Counted from the stretch's first letter, positions 12,195 through 25,629 are shown. The stretch is 64,000 bases of DNA from Phymorhynchus buccinoides (GCA_017654935.2 CM065699.1:13805104-13869103), one strand, 5' to 3'. Notes: generated by a model from the sequence alone, not told the origin. A program made the numbers and translations.

Positions 12195-12722
12195 ACTGAA
12201 TAACTTGAAAACTTGAACTTTATTTTTCAAGGATAAAGATTTTAGGCAACGCCTAGTCTTCCAATCTGCCCTTGATACATATAATACGAACATAGAATAC
12301 AAACATGGCAAGGCATACTATTACACATACATATTTGAACATAAAGGTAGCAAAGCAGGTGCTATTATGATAAAAGATAGGTTGAAATATGGATTTATAA
12401 AACTTGCATACGCACATGCATAATTGTTAATACTCGTGCGTGCATACATGCGTGTAGCCATACACGCACACACATGCACATGCACGCACACGCAAGCATA
12501 CATGCACATACATGAATAAGGGAGTTGTAGACTGCTGGCAAGACGTGTCTGCCCCTGTCCCTGTTCAGCGTGGGTTTGGTGACTGCAATGTGAATGGCCT
12601 CCTTCATTGACTCTTCGGCGGAACCAGTTCACCTCGTATTCCAGCACCACGAAACTCTGTCTTCAGAGAAGTCATGCTTTGCCCGGTCAAGATGTTCGCC
12701 CACCGGGGACGACTCCCGTCGG
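12195..12722 (-). mobile_element. LINE 3' region, cut by the gap
   Basis: Read on the - strand, the end is CCTTGAAAAATAAAGTTCAA and then repeats of AAGTTTTC, with GGAAGACTAGGCGTTGCC just upstream. The same text is at 14,541-15,020 and, as a short tail, at 42,060-42,110. An AATAAA signal near the end fits a retrotransposon 3' UTR. Upstream it is CA/TG-rich and runs into the N gap, so any coding part is lost. Confidence 0.55.
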
Positions 12723-13222
12723 NNNNNNNNNNNNNNNNNNNNNNNNNNNNNNNNNNNNNNNNNNNNNNNNNNNNNNNNNNNNNNNNNNNNNNNNNNNNNN
12801 NNNNNNNNNNNNNNNNNNNNNNNNNNNNNNNNNNNNNNNNNNNNNNNNNNNNNNNNNNNNNNNNNNNNNNNNNNNNNNNNNNNNNNNNNNNNNNNNNNNN
12901 NNNNNNNNNNNNNNNNNNNNNNNNNNNNNNNNNNNNNNNNNNNNNNNNNNNNNNNNNNNNNNNNNNNNNNNNNNNNNNNNNNNNNNNNNNNNNNNNNNNN
13001 NNNNNNNNNNNNNNNNNNNNNNNNNNNNNNNNNNNNNNNNNNNNNNNNNNNNNNNNNNNNNNNNNNNNNNNNNNNNNNNNNNNNNNNNNNNNNNNNNNNN
13101 NNNNNNNNNNNNNNNNNNNNNNNNNNNNNNNNNNNNNNNNNNNNNNNNNNNNNNNNNNNNNNNNNNNNNNNNNNNNNNNNNNNNNNNNNNNNNNNNNNNN
13201 NNNNNNNNNNNNNNNNNNNNNN
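12723..13222. other. 500-N assembly gap 1
   Basis: Exactly 500 N. The same size as the other two gaps, which indicates a fixed placeholder from scaffolding and not a measured distance. Open frames across it are meaningless. Confidence 1.
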
Positions 13223-13593
13223 TGACCAGCTACTTTGTAAAAACACATTTTGACTAGCTTGCTGCACACGTTCTCTGTTACAATTTTAATTCTTGACTGC
13301 TGCACATTTTTCAGTGAATTGTGGTTGATGATTTTTTTTTTATTAAAAAGGACAAAGCATTTCACACCATGACAAGATATTAATATTTTTAGCTATCCAG
13401 ACATAGCTTGTATATTAAGACTGTAAAAATAGCAAAAAAAAATTTTTGATTTGCAGACACCAGTCTACAGTGTTGCTGAGGTGTCTTGAAGTTTTTTCAG
13501 GTTTTAATTTATTTTGACAAATAATTTTCACCAGTCATTGAAACTGAAAATGATCTGAACGCGTTTGCATTCTCCTCCACCTACCCCCACATA

Positions 13594-13653
13594 CCCCCCC
13601 CCCCCCCCTCCCCCCCCCCCCCCCCCCCCCCACCGCCCCCCCCCCCCCCCCCC
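13594..13653. repeat. Poly-C tract
   Basis: About 60 bases, almost all C, matching the longer poly-G at 50,166-50,229 in the right arm. Tracts like this are prone to length errors. Confidence 0.95.
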
Positions 13654-14379
13654 TCCCTCTGGTCCTTGTAAATATCAGACCATGTTCACTGCACTGAGAT
13701 CTTAATGCTGTAACGCCTGAATTTAACTTCAAGGAGTACTCAGTAGGGATGTCCCCTGGGAAAGTTTGAAAAATTAAATTTCAGCCCAGCTCTCTCGAAT
13801 ACCAGTTGCCGATTCTGCTACAGGTGGAAGTTACAGTCGTAAGCAAACTTTTGCTTTACTGGGGGATACAGTTGAAGATTTTGAGACACTGAACACATAT
13901 GAGGATGAACTTGGGTCTGTATTGTTTGTGGTGACTACTTTGACTTTGCTAGGCGAATAGGTGCCATAAATAACTTTGGTAAAAGGGAGTTAATTATGAT
14001 ATGTTCCTTCCCCTTGTTCATTTCACTATAGTCTCTCTCTTAGCCTCACTATTTCATACTTGTTTTATGGGTGCAGCAGATTGGGGCAGTGTTGAGGAAA
14101 TGGGGGCAGGTTGTTGTGGGTGATGTAGTTCAAGGCGAAATCGCAAAGTTTGCGGATGTTTGTCAAAATTTATTCTATCGCGTAAAAGATATTGGGTTAG
14201 GTGATATGATGAAAAAAAAAAAAAAAAAGAAACAGTGCTGTTCCAGTTGAGAGTGAAGTCTTCTGGTCTTTGTCAAAATGGATGCTATGGGTGATTTTGT
14301 TATCTGCGAGGAATGCAGGAAATATTAGGCGATCAAATGAATCAACCAAGTATCTCTAGTCATTCATTATGGAAATCCA

Positions 14380-14434
<55 letters not shown>

Positions 14435-14540
14435 AAAACAAAACGAAATTATATTTACCCAAGGTAATGAGATAAGCAATTTAGAACTTTTTTACACTCA
14501 GCCCTAAGAGGGGAGAGAGAGAGAGAGAGAGAAAGAAAAC

Positions 14541-15023
14541 TTGAAAAACTTAGACTTTATTTTCCAAGGTATATAGATTTTAGGCAAAGCCTATTCTTCC
14601 AATCTGTCCTTGATACAGGAGAAGATGAGATACTTAACACAAAAGACAAACATGGCAAGGCATGGCTATTATACATACAGAGCTGAATACAAAGGTAGCA
14701 AAGCAGTTGATATTATGAAACATAGATAGGCTGAAATATGGAATTATCAAAGTTGCATATTTTTAATACTCGCGCGTGCATACAAACATATGCAACCATA
14801 CTTACACACTTGCGCGCATGTATATAAACGAAACATACATTATAGAACAGGGCAATATATATACATTCATCATATGGTATGTAACAGGTAACAATTTGCA
14901 TTAAATTGAGGACAATATTTCTAACATAATTAGGCACATTGTAGGCGAACAGTTAACAAATAGAATAAAATTCATCAAATGAAAGTAATACATACTAACA
15001 TCGGCGTAAGCATCTAGCATATT

Positions 15024-15062
<39 letters not shown>

Positions 15063-15085
15063 GAGGAGAGAGAGAGAGAGAAGTA
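14541..15085 (-). mobile_element. LINE 3' fragment inserted in a GA microsatellite, left arm only
   Basis: It resembles 12,195-12,500 (CTTCCAATCTG, ACAAACATGGCAAGGCAT, AAGGTAGCAAAGCAG). In the right arm the matching place (about 49,250-49,285) has only the CT repeat between the same flanks, so this 550-bp piece is an insertion polymorphism between arms. Confidence 0.65.
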
Positions 15086-15299
15086 CAAGTGTGAAAGTAG
15101 TTATTGGAGGAGGGAGAATAATAGTGGAACATTCTAAGTTAAATGAAGTAAGAAACATTTAGACAGATAAGCACGAGATGATAAATTAACAATACAAGCG
15201 TATTGATCAGAAAATAAAGCATAGCAGACGCCTAGTAACAGAAAGCATATTTTACATCAAGTCAACAATAGGAAAAAATGTTAGTAGTATTACATTTTT

Positions 15300-15425
15300 C
15301 GAGTAATTCTTTTTAAGAACTTTTTTAAAGGCTGGTTTTGAGGGATATGATTTTAAGGATTATGATAAATTGTTCCATGCTGTTCTCCCTGAATAAACAA
15401 AACACTGTTTGAATAGATTATCATG
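15300..15425 (-). pseudogene. LINE reverse transcriptase C-terminal fragment
   Basis: The - strand translation resembles FVYSGRTAWNNLSSSLK, the C-terminal AWNNLP motif of CR1/L2-type ORF2. It pairs with the right-arm copy at 48,930-49,062, which reads on to SIPAFKKVLKKNY. Confidence 0.65.
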
Positions 15426-15845
15426 TGCGTGTGTGCGCGCCTGTGTGTGGGTTTGCGTGCATGTGCCCGTGTTAAGAGGTTTTTTTAATTGGGCTTTTCT
15501 GCCAAAATAGGTGTTGAGGTGGGTGAGGGTAGCGTGTGACAACATCGATTTATTTAGAACAAGAACAATGTCCAAGCGAATCGAATCCGAATCGTGCACA
15601 TAGAATGCAGAGATAGGGAGAGAGAGAGTATTGATGCACAGAGAGAGTTGGAGCCCGTTGAACGGGTTATGGCTGGCTGGGTCCACTGTGTGGTGTGTGT
15701 GTGTGTGTTTATCTGCGTGCTAAAACTGACTCTGTGCTCTTCTGCCAGTCTCGCACCAATCGTTCAATCGTGTCTCCCTTCTCTCTTTCAAGCTAGTATC
15801 AGAGACAGAGTCAACTGATGTCCTCAAGTAAATGTTGCAAATGCT

Positions 15846-16620
15846 TTGATTTGGATCCCACCCCACCCTCTCTTTTCTAACATCTTCTGCCATCAATCAC
15901 CACCATCTGTCAATTCTTTAATGTCTGGCGTCTTCCCTTCTGCTTTAAAATTTGCTCTTGTGAAGCACTTTCTCAAGGGGAAAACCCCCAATCTGGATCC
16001 CAATAATCTAAAAAAGACAACTACAGACCTGCATCACATATTTCTGGAGAAAGCTATTCTGATACAACTGAACGATCATCTCTCTTCAAACAATAGCCAT
16101 CCTTATCAGTCTGCCTACAGAGTTAACCACAGTACTTGAAACAGATCTTGTTCAGATAGTGAATTAACTCCCATTGCTTTTAATGCTGGCAGAACATCTC
16201 TTTACTGGCATTTCTTAATTCGTCTGCTGCCTTTGATATCATAGACCTCCCTATCTTTCTCTCTCGTCTTGAACACATGTGTGGAATTAACAGACCAGCT
16301 CTCGCTTTTCTTTCGTTTCTGATTGCTTTAAGTCCTCAGCATTGGTGATCACTTCTAGCCAATATTATCGACCAGCATAACATGAAACAACTGCAGAACA
16401 GTACAACAGATCAAAATTCCATTCTTCCAGAAATTGGCAGCTATTATTCCGACATCCACAAATGGATGATTCAAAATAAACGTCAGTTGCAACGAGCATA
16501 CTAGCCCCTGCCTCAGTGGAGTCAATCCAACTTGGCAGCATCATCACTCTCCCTGACTCTGTTAAGAACCTATGTGTCACTCTGGACAACACACTTTCTA
16601 TGCATACTCTCCTGACTCTG
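15846..16620 (+). pseudogene. Decayed CR1/L2-type LINE reverse transcriptase
   Basis: The frame 15,846-16,139 shows SGVFPSALKFALVKHFLKG, FLEKAILIQLNDHLSSNN and PYQSAYRVNHST, the fingers region of CR1/L2-clade reverse transcriptases. Further on, out-of-frame pieces of the palm region follow (to about 16,620), broken by stops and shifts. No YADD box is intact. Right-arm counterpart: 47,510-48,290 on the - strand. Confidence 0.75.
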
Positions 16621-17288
16621 ACCTGTCGGTCCTGTTAGCATCAGATCCATCGTATTGGCTACATTCGTAAATACCTATCGGACGAAGCCACAGCTATATT
16701 TATTATTTCCCTCATCCTATCTTGTCTTGACTTTGTAATGCTATTATTTCCGCCTTACCCGTTTCTGTTCTCTCTTTGTCTACAGCACATTCAAAATGCA
16801 ACAGCTCGTCTTGTCCTTAGGAAGAAAAGGATTGATCGTGTTAGCTCTCCCCTCTCTGCACTTATTGTCTGTTAAAGGTAGAATTGAACACAAACTTAAC
16901 ACTCCCTGCTATAAATATCATGCTGTTCTCCTACCGCTTCGTCAGTATTACCATGTACCAGTCAGTTCGCCAGTTACGTTCAGTTTCAGACCCATTTCCC
17001 TTCAGATCCCTAGACCTGTATAAACTTTCAACTGCTGGTCGAAGCTCTTTGGCTGTATCTTTTTTAAGGACCAACCGCATAGAACAAAACAACGGCGTTG
17101 CATGGAACGCCCTACTTCCAGAAACCATTCAGGCCCCTTCTGCTAAGATCTTCAGAAGGCTGCTGGCAGAGCACTAAAGCTTCAGATCCAAGGGTAGGCA
17201 GTGGTTGGGCCGGCATCATGCTGGGTACCGCTGAACGGTCCTTGTCTGGCCGGTTGTCTGGCTGTCTACCCACCAACCCCCCCCCCCC

Positions 17289-17369
<81 letters not shown>

Positions 17370-17397
17370 CTTTCCTTTGACCTCTTCGCCCTTTTCA

Positions 17398-18154
17398 TCA
17401 TTATATTAAAAGGCAAACTGTCCGTCCGTCCGTGTGTGTGTCCCTGAAACACAGAACGGGCCTTACAACTCCGCCGTTTTTTGACCGAATCGCTTCAAAT
17501 GTGCTATCAGCCCTAACGTGGCTATGGCAACGGCAACCAAGGCGGCCGTGTCATTTGCGCGGTTTGGCAAATGCGCGAAACACGTATCCACCGGCATCTC
17601 GGCGCCCGTATCTCTGGTATTTCTGGACGGATTGCCTACCAATTTGGCAGGTAGATGACTGGGTGACAGTGACTATCTGTGTACCAAACTAGAAGCGAAT
17701 CGCGCGCGATATGGGCCGCTTCACCATTTCACACACCGCGTCAAAACGAGACCAGATATTGACACGCAATTTGGAATGTGCGTGACCAGGGATAGTGACC
17801 ATCTTGGTGCAAACTTGCAACAGCATCCATTCATAAACGCGCCCAATATGAGCCAATTTACATTTGCGCGGACCGCCGTCCACAACAAACAGTTTACACA
17901 GAAGCAACTCGGTACTGCGTGCGCGGGCAAGAAAAGGGTTGGAGAGCGGAGATTACTTTAGCGAGGTACAATATCCCGCTATTCACCGAGTGAGAGCGGA
18001 GATTACCAAACAGTTTACACAGAAAGAACTCAGTACTGCGCGCGTGCAGGCAAGAAAAGGGTTGGAGAGCGGACCCTGCGAAACCGGTACTCAGCGTTAC
18101 CGGTACTTGGCGTTACGAGTACTAGGCGTTACCGGTACTCGGCGTTGGCGCTAG
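17398..18154 (+). mobile_element. Non-autonomous Helitron-like element, 757 bp, with an exact empty site
   Basis: The element starts TCATTATATTAAAAGGC and ends GGCGTTGGCGCTAG, inserted between an A (17,397) and a T (18,155). A 5' TC, a 3' CTRR and insertion into AT with no target duplication are Helitron hallmarks. A 6-bp stem GAGTAC/GTACTC ends 10 bases before CTAG. The uninterrupted target, CGCCCTTTTCATTTGTAATA on the complementary strand, stands in the right-arm units near 45,880 and 46,720. Related copies start at 53,132 and 61,572, both with A before TCATATAATAAAAAGGC. Short repeats of GGTACTCGGCGTTACC precede the 3' end. No Rep/helicase gene. Confidence 0.75.
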
Positions 18155-18846
18155 TTTGTAATAATGGTCAAAAATGACTTTAAGTAGTTGGAAGAATAAG
18201 AAGAAACCCTGTTAGCATCAGATCCGTTGTATTGGCTAAATTCGTAAATACCTATCGGACGAAGCCACAGCTATATTTATTATTTCCCTCATCCTATCTT
18301 GTCTTGACTTTGTGATGCTGTTCTTTCCGCCTTACCCGTTTCTGTTCTCTCTTTGTCTACAGCGCATTCAAAATGCAACAGCTCGTCTTGTCCTTAGGAA
18401 GAAAAGTTTTGATCGTGTTACGCTCTCTGCACTTGTCTGCTAAAGATAGAATTGAACACAAACTTAACACCCCCTGCTATAAATATCATGCTGTTCTCCT
18501 ACTACTTCGTCAGTATTACCATGTACCTGTCCGTTCGCCTGTTACGTTCAGTTTCAGACCCTTTTCCCTTCAGATCCCTAGACCTGTATAAACTTTCAAC
18601 TGCTGGTTGACCCTCTTTTGCTGTGTTCTTTTTAGGACCAACCGCATAGAACAAAACAACAGGGCGTTGAATGGAACACCCTACTTCCAGAAACCATTCA
18701 GGCCCCTTCTGCTAAGATCTTCAGAAGGCTGCTGACAGAGCACTAAAGCTTCAGACCCAAGGGTAGGCAGTGGTTGGGCCGGCATCATGCTGGGTACCGC
18801 TGAACGGTCCTTGTCTGGCCGGTTGTCTGGCTGTCTACCCACCAAA

Positions 18847-19080
<234 letters not shown>

Positions 19081-19180
19081 CCCCCCTCTTTCCTTTTTTC
19101 CCTCCTTCAAATCAATGAAAGCTTTCCTCTTCGACCTCTTCGCCCTTTTCAGTTGTAATAATGGTCAAGAAATGACCTTG

Positions 19181-19658
19181 TCAACAGTTGAAAGAACTGC
19201 CTTCGTTAGCGACCACCTCTGCGTCTTCAAAACGAATACTAAAATCCACCAATGAAGCACACACTTTCTCTCTTGTTCTAGGTTTGTTTCTTTTCGCATG
19301 TTTCTTTGTCAAATGTGTGGGGGCTATTTTCCATTCTTCTGTGTATAGTGTTTTTGTTTGAATATGTTATTTTATATACCTTAATGTGTGTGTCAGAGAG
19401 AGAGAGAGAGAGAGAGAAAGTCTGACAAGATGGGTTTTTTTGGAATAAGAATAATATGAGATAATAATAATATAATAATAATGATGATATGCTAATAATA
19501 AGAATAATAAGAATAATGAGATTGTGCACATAGAATGCTGAGAGAGGGGAGAGACAAACAAAAACAAGAGATATAGATGAATGCTTTACAACATGTTTAG
19601 CAAGAATAATATCCATGAAAGTAATGAGATTGTACACATTGAATGCTGAAAGACAGAC

Positions 19659-19689
<31 letters not shown>

Positions 19690-22349
19690 GAGACAGACAG
19701 AGAGAGATCGCCATCCTTTGACGCGGCATCGTGTCGGAGACCGCTGAACAAGTTGTGGCTGGCTGGGTCACTGTGTGTGTGCGGTGTGTGCGTGTGCGTG
19801 CGTGCGTGTGCGCGCGCGCGAACGCGTTGCGTGCGTCATTCTGTATGGGTCACTCTGTGTGTGTGTGTGTGTGAAACTCTGTGTTAGTATGTGTGTGTGT
19901 GTGTGTGTCACTGTGTTAGTGTGTGTGTGTGTGTGTATCCATCAAGTTTGGGGGAGGGGTGGAAGGAAGAGAGAGAGAGCAGATTTCAGACGATAAAACG
20001 CTTGGGCTGTTCATTTATTTATTTATTCATTGCAATAAGGGGGGGGGGGGGGGGGGGGGCCTTAAGGATTGTGGAAGCTGATACAAAACGAAAGTTCAAA
20101 GTGCAAATAAATACAAAAACAAATCCCTCTTCATGGAAACAAAATCCTTTCGCGTGCATTGAATTGTTGTCATGACACCATAAACTTTGGCGCAGATAGA
20201 CAGAGAGAGAAGGGGGGGGTGGGGGTGGAATCAGCACCCATTGACGCAGCATCACGTCAGATCCCACTGAACGGGTTCTGACTGGCTGGGTCACTGTGTG
20301 TGCGCGCGTGCGTGAGCGCGCGTACATGCCCGCGGACATGGCATCATGTTGGAATAGGGTGGGTGGGGTCTGCACCGTCCATAAGGGTCTCTGACCGATT
20401 GGACGTTAATCTCATCACCATCCGTGGGGTCTGTCTCACCCATTATATGGAAACGAAAGCGTGTCCTGGGTGTAAAAGTTGTGACTAAATCTTCGATAGG
20501 TGCCGGAATTATCCGTAAAGTGATGTTCCAGTTATTCGTTAGGCCTGCTTTCTGTTGTGTGTTTTTATTGAGGAATACGTAGTTCTTTTTTTTTTTTTTT
20601 TGTCGGAGTGTTGCACACAGATAACTCTTGTCAGATAATGAGTGGTCCTTGGTGGGTGGATAATTTTTTGTCTTGCAAAGAGTTTCACAGAGATACTTTA
20701 TGTCAATTGTTTTCCATTTTATTATGCGTAGTTGTCTTTTCTGGCGGCAAATTTCTTCCTAGGTGTCCTTTGGTAAAGAGGATGCACGTGAAAGGAATGT
20801 TCCTTGGTTTGCGAGCAGGACATTTCTCTCTCTCTCTCTGCTCAGTGGACATGGCTCAAAATAATAACCCTCCCTCGCCGCTCCCCCCCCCCCTCCCTCC
20901 CCCCCCCCCTCCTCCCCGTCAAAATGAAGAAATTAATGTCAAATGAAAATTGGGAAATTAATAAAGTAATAAATGAAGAATGAACTGGGAAGATCAGTAA
21001 CCTGGGCTTACCATGATATATGCAAACTGAAAATGACCTGAAGGAATTTTAGAAACACGGACGAGGCACTATGGATGTGCAAAACTGGAACGACCACAGG
21101 CTTCATTTCTGACTGAAGGCAAGTAAAAGGAAAGAAAGGAAACCAGAGAGAGAGAGAGAGAGAGAGGGGGGGGAGAGGGGGAGAGAGAGGTAGAGAGAGA
21201 GAGAGAGAGGGAGTGAGGGAGAGAGAAGAGAGAGGGGGATGGAGGGAGAGAGAGAGAGAGAGAGGGGGAACGAGAAAGAGATTTGATACAGTTTATTTAA
21301 TAAAAAGGTGAAATTAACTCTAGCGCCATGTATGTTTTGACATTCTTGTTTGCCCGTTGCATCTCAACCAACAAGAGGGGAGTAACTATATTTTCGAGGG
21401 CGCATGCGTTTTAGTTTAACGTAAGAAACGGTGACATAAGCTTTAAAAATGGACGAACATATGGCAGGGTGCTTGGCAGTGGGAGTGTCTTTGCATTTGG
21501 TAGAAGTGTAGAGTGATGTCATGAGCGAATACATTCGCCCACGGTGCTAGAAGAGTTAAGAAATGAAGAGAAGAAACCAGTTATGGTTGTAGCAAAATAT
21601 AAAGTGTTCCTGTGCAATTATCAACATTTTGTGCATCGATGAAAATAATATGAAGAAAATGAGCAAGCAAATGAGCAAGACTGTAAAAGTGCAAAGCGTA
21701 AGCAGAAAAGCATATTTCAAATAGTCATTAGACAGCGCACAGAATAAGTACAAAAGCGGAAACTTGAAGTTAAATCCATAACAGACGCTTACCCACAAGT
21801 TTAAACGGATGAAAGGATATTAAATGTTTCAATTGAAATTATTTCATCGTCCCTTAAATTAAATTAACAATTTCCTCTTATTTAAAAAAAAGATTCCTAT
21901 TCTTTTTTGAAGAAGAATACAACTAAACTATTAAGTGTTTGAACACTATATATAAACATTCTGCATTTGCCATTTTCAGGAAACGACAGTACTCCCTGTC
22001 GCCGACGACTTTACGCCCTCTTCGGCCTTTCGGCCATGTGGGGCAACTCCCTGTCGCAACCGACTGTCGCCCATAAAAGCAGCTTGTTAGAAGACAAGCA
22101 CCACCACACAGAGGCCCATAGACTACACAGGCACACTGCGGGTTTGCCTGGAGATGGTCATAGCTCCTGGGAAGAAGCTACACAGCAGGCCACTGGAGGC
22201 ACAGGATGGAAAACAAAACACCCGATGGGAACTAGAGACTCGCTGACTTCCACCTGCCCTACCAACACAAGAACAGTTCCCCACACCTGCTGAGGCCGTT
22301 GGAGGCACGGGAGCTGAGACAGTAGCGGAAAGGCGGAGCCAGAACCATC
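19181..22349. other. Non-coding part of the left arm
   Basis: No host gene is visible. It holds GA runs (19,395-19,417 and 19,656-19,705), TG runs (19,769-19,936), a G run (20,040-20,059), a C-rich tract (20,880-20,917) and GA-rich 21,147-21,265. All are matched in inverted orientation at about 39,490-41,900. Confidence 0.7.
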
Positions 22350-22592
22350 CCTTAGTCTGGCTGAGCTGTGGATTTCCTGACAGCTGTTGACATAGGTGGG
22401 TCTGTTTGTAATGAATAAAGAACCTGCCGACACTGTAGGGTACTGAGTCTGGCTGAGCTGTGGATTTCCTTACAGCTGTTGACATAGGTGGGTCTGTTTG
22501 TAATGAATAAAGAACCTGCCGACATTGTAGGGTACTGAGTCTGGCTGAGCTGTGGATTTCCTTACAGCTGTTGACATAGGTGGGTCTGTATT
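22350..22592. repeat. 92-bp tandem array, three units (left arm)
   Basis: The unit contains GTCTGGCTGAGCTGTGGATT, CAGCTGTTGACATAGGTGGG and AATGAATAAAGAACCTGCCG. The right arm has nine units at 38,705-39,492. Confidence 0.9.
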
Positions 22593-23509
22593 AAATAATC
22601 TACCGTACTTTTTGTGCAACGTAGTTATGACATGAACGTTGGTAGGAGGATACATTGATGTGTGTTTGTTATGCGCGGTTTTGAACCTTAAAGCCGCCTC
22701 ACACTATCCAACCTTTTTATTTGTGAAGAAATTTAATTTATGTGAATATATTCAGCTACTTGTGGCCGTATGCCGTCTAACACTATCAGCAAGCATTGGC
22801 AGTATTCCCACAACTGCCTGAGTGAGTTGGAAATAAATGGTGGTCGCCAATTCCTTCCGTCCAGTTGGAAGGGTTTCATCCGACCAAAATTTGCATAATT
22901 TGTGACTACTCACTCTGCATCACTCAAACAACCATTTTCACCCGACTTGGTTGGATAGTTTGAGGCAGCTTTTTTTATTTTTGTACCGTGGTGACAGTTT
23001 TGAGATGACCCATAGCTGTTGACAGGACTATAAACGACTAACTCGCCGACCTTTCAGTGGAAATTTAAAAAAATCAAAAGATAAGGAAAAAGAGCCAGAA
23101 CTCCTTGCAGAAAAACCAAATATTGGTCATTGTTCTTGGAGATGACAGAAGTGGGTATATAGGACAGTCCAAATCTGCCCAGTGAAGCACGCAGTATGGG
23201 AACGAAGTAAATCAATATTTCCTGTGGCAGTCACCGATTAAATAACCTCCCCCACCCCCCACCCGTCCCTCCCATCCACCCACCCAGGCTCGTGATCCTC
23301 TTGAATACTTTCTTCATCTTTTTACATTTCCCCTGAGGGTGGAAAGGGGGGGTGGCTTTTGTACAAATACTTTACCCGTCTTCTGGAAGTTCTGTGCTAA
23401 TATATCATTCTCTTTGACTCTGCCTTTTCCTTTTGCTTTACTGAATCCTGTAATGTAAATTAATGTTGATATTGAAATGCTGTGATAAAATGTTTTTGCA
23501 GTGTGTGGG

Positions 23510-25115
23510 GGAGGGGTAATGCTATTAATAATGATTAATGTTGATGACTGTGCTAATGTTTCAGAAATCGTGTGTTCGCGCGCGCATGTGCCGCTTCGTG
23601 CGCATACAAAGCTTTGTGCATTTCGCATAAAACTCAGAAAGTTTAGGGTAGGGTTAGAGATAGGTTAGGGATAGGGTTAGGGTAGGATAGGGTTAGCGAT
23701 AGTAAGAAAGTAACATAAAGTCACGTAGAGTGCATTAGCGCCTGCGTGCGTGTGTGGCAAACCCGTTTATCCTATCGGAAGATTTTTTAAATTTAGGATT
23801 ATACTTGTGTGTGCGAACCGGTGGTAATGTTGCGTGTGTGTGTTCGTGTGTGTGTGTGTGTGTGTGATTTTTTTGTATTTTTATTGATTGAGAAATTGTT
23901 AATTTTTAATTTAGGGGGTGGGGTGCAGAAAGCGTCATTTTATTGTTATGAGTATTTTGTGTATTGTTGCGTGATTTTGTTTTACTTTTGAGAGAGAGTG
24001 GAAGAGTTGACCGTAGGTGGTGATGCAATGATTGTGATAATTGCCAAGAGAGGGTTATTGTGTTTGATTGAGATCCTAAGTAATTGCACAAAAATGTGTT
24101 ATGGATTAAGATAGGGTGATTAAGGTGAGTGAAAGAGAGTTGGTTAGAGAGAGAGAGGGGGGGGAGAGAGGTTTTTTTTGCAATTTCATTTTTGTATAAT
24201 TTCTTTATACAATTTTGAATTTCATCGTTTTTGTTTTACTTATTTTTTTCATTGTCAGTACAGCTTTTATAGTTAATCTGACAATAAATTGGTTCCAGTC
24301 CAGTCCAGTGTGTGTGTGTGTGTGTGTGAAATTGTTTGATGTCCATGAGGGACGGTGTGTGGGTAAAACTGTTGGGGGATGGATGCAGTGAAAAGTATGT
24401 TGTGTAACTTTGATCTGTGGGCATTTGTGTGTGTTTGTGGGTTTTTTTAATATTTGATTTAATGTATTTATTTTAATCCGCTGCACGTGTTGCTAAACAA
24501 AACTTCCCATTTTAAACTTGTTCTTTATTGGACAATGGAGTTGTTTTTAATTTGAATTAAAATCATTTCAATTTTTATGCCTATTAACTTCAGTTATCCG
24601 TACTTCATGTCCTAGAACTTCATTAGATTCGTCTCCTAAGCTTTGAAGAAATAGCACGAGTATTAACGCACCACCTTAGTTAAAGTCACAAAGCATGACT
24701 ACTCAAAACGTGTCAAAATGGGTGTGCACATTCAAGCCTACATGTAGCAATAAGCTTGAGATGGTAATCAGCAATTCCTCTGGGCTTCTTTGACAAATTA
24801 GGGGGTTCATGAGAAATCGTTTAAATGTGTTTGCCTTGCCAACAACAGTTGACACGCCCAATGTTGGCACATTTTGAGCAGCCACACATTTGTGATTTTC
24901 ACAATTGGGGATGCATTGTTTTGTTGAGCTATTGCAATCCCACGAAAACAATAAAACGTGAGATTTTAGTACTCGAATAATTGAATTAATTATCTTCCAA
25001 TTGTGAGATTATTGGAATCAGCCATCTTTATTTTGTGCGCTTGAGAAAATGCGGCCCTTCATTTTTTTTGTCACTAGTATAGTATCTTTACTTTTTCATT
25101 CTGATTTAACTTACT
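23510..25115. other. Segment of about 1.6 kb present only in the left arm
   Basis: The right arm goes directly from TTTTTTGCAGTGTGTG to AGACGCGAGCCACC (complement of 37,380-37,430). The left arm has about 1.6 kb between the same phrases. It is AT-rich, has TG and GA runs and telomere-like repeats at 23,643-23,697, and no convincing gene. The edges show no clear terminal repeats. Confidence 0.7.
23643..23697. repeat. Interstitial TTAGGG-like tract
   Basis: Degenerate repeats of TTAGGG/TAGGGTTAG over about 55 bases, with interruptions such as AGAGA and GATAGG. It lies inside the left-arm-specific segment. Confidence 0.75.
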
Positions 25116-25119
25116 TTAC

Positions 25120-25545
25120 AGGAAACGAGGACTACAGCGAAAAAAGACGCGAGCCACCTGAACAAACAGCTTGCAGAACAGCCATCACAGAAGACGAGTT
25201 TGCAGAGAAGAAACCAGCAGCGACAATAACGATTCTACTGTGAAGAAACCGACATCATCGGCATCTCTTCAGTGACTAAGCCAACATAATCGAGATCTGT
25301 TCAGAGAAGAAATCGACATAACCGACATCGGCATCTCTTCAGTGAAGAATCCGACATCCAAAACCGACATCATCGACATATCTTCAGTAAAGAAATCGAC
25401 ATCTGAAACCGACATCAGCATCTCTTCAGTGAAGAAATGGACATCTCTTCTGTGAAGAGACCGACATCATCGGCATCTGAAACCGACATCATCAGCATCT
25501 CTTCAGTGAAGAAACCAAAATCTCTTCAGTGAAAAAAGCAGCAAC
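25120..25545. repeat. Irregular tandem repeat of GACATC and CTTCAGTGAAGAAA motifs
   Basis: CGACATCATCGGCATCTCTT and CAGTGAAGAAACCGACATC recur about ten times at irregular spacing. The right arm has a shorter form at about 37,085-37,300. CTTCAGTGAAG is itself palindromic. Confidence 0.8.
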
Positions 25546-25629
25546 ATCATCTATATTGTTAGCCTGTCCATATCCTTCCGCCTCTCTCTCTCTGTCCTCT
25601 CTTTCTCTCAAATCAAAGTATCTGTTATG

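Noticed and set aside
12594..13365. Frames of about 200-250 residues across N
   Set aside because: They consist of gap placeholders; the same applies to 28,215-28,937 and 52,351-53,080, except for the MBTPS1 exon 52,908-53,105.
22350..22592. CRISPR-like array, considered for this and the other arrays
   Set aside because: Direct tandem repeats without unique spacers, in an animal genome with introns.
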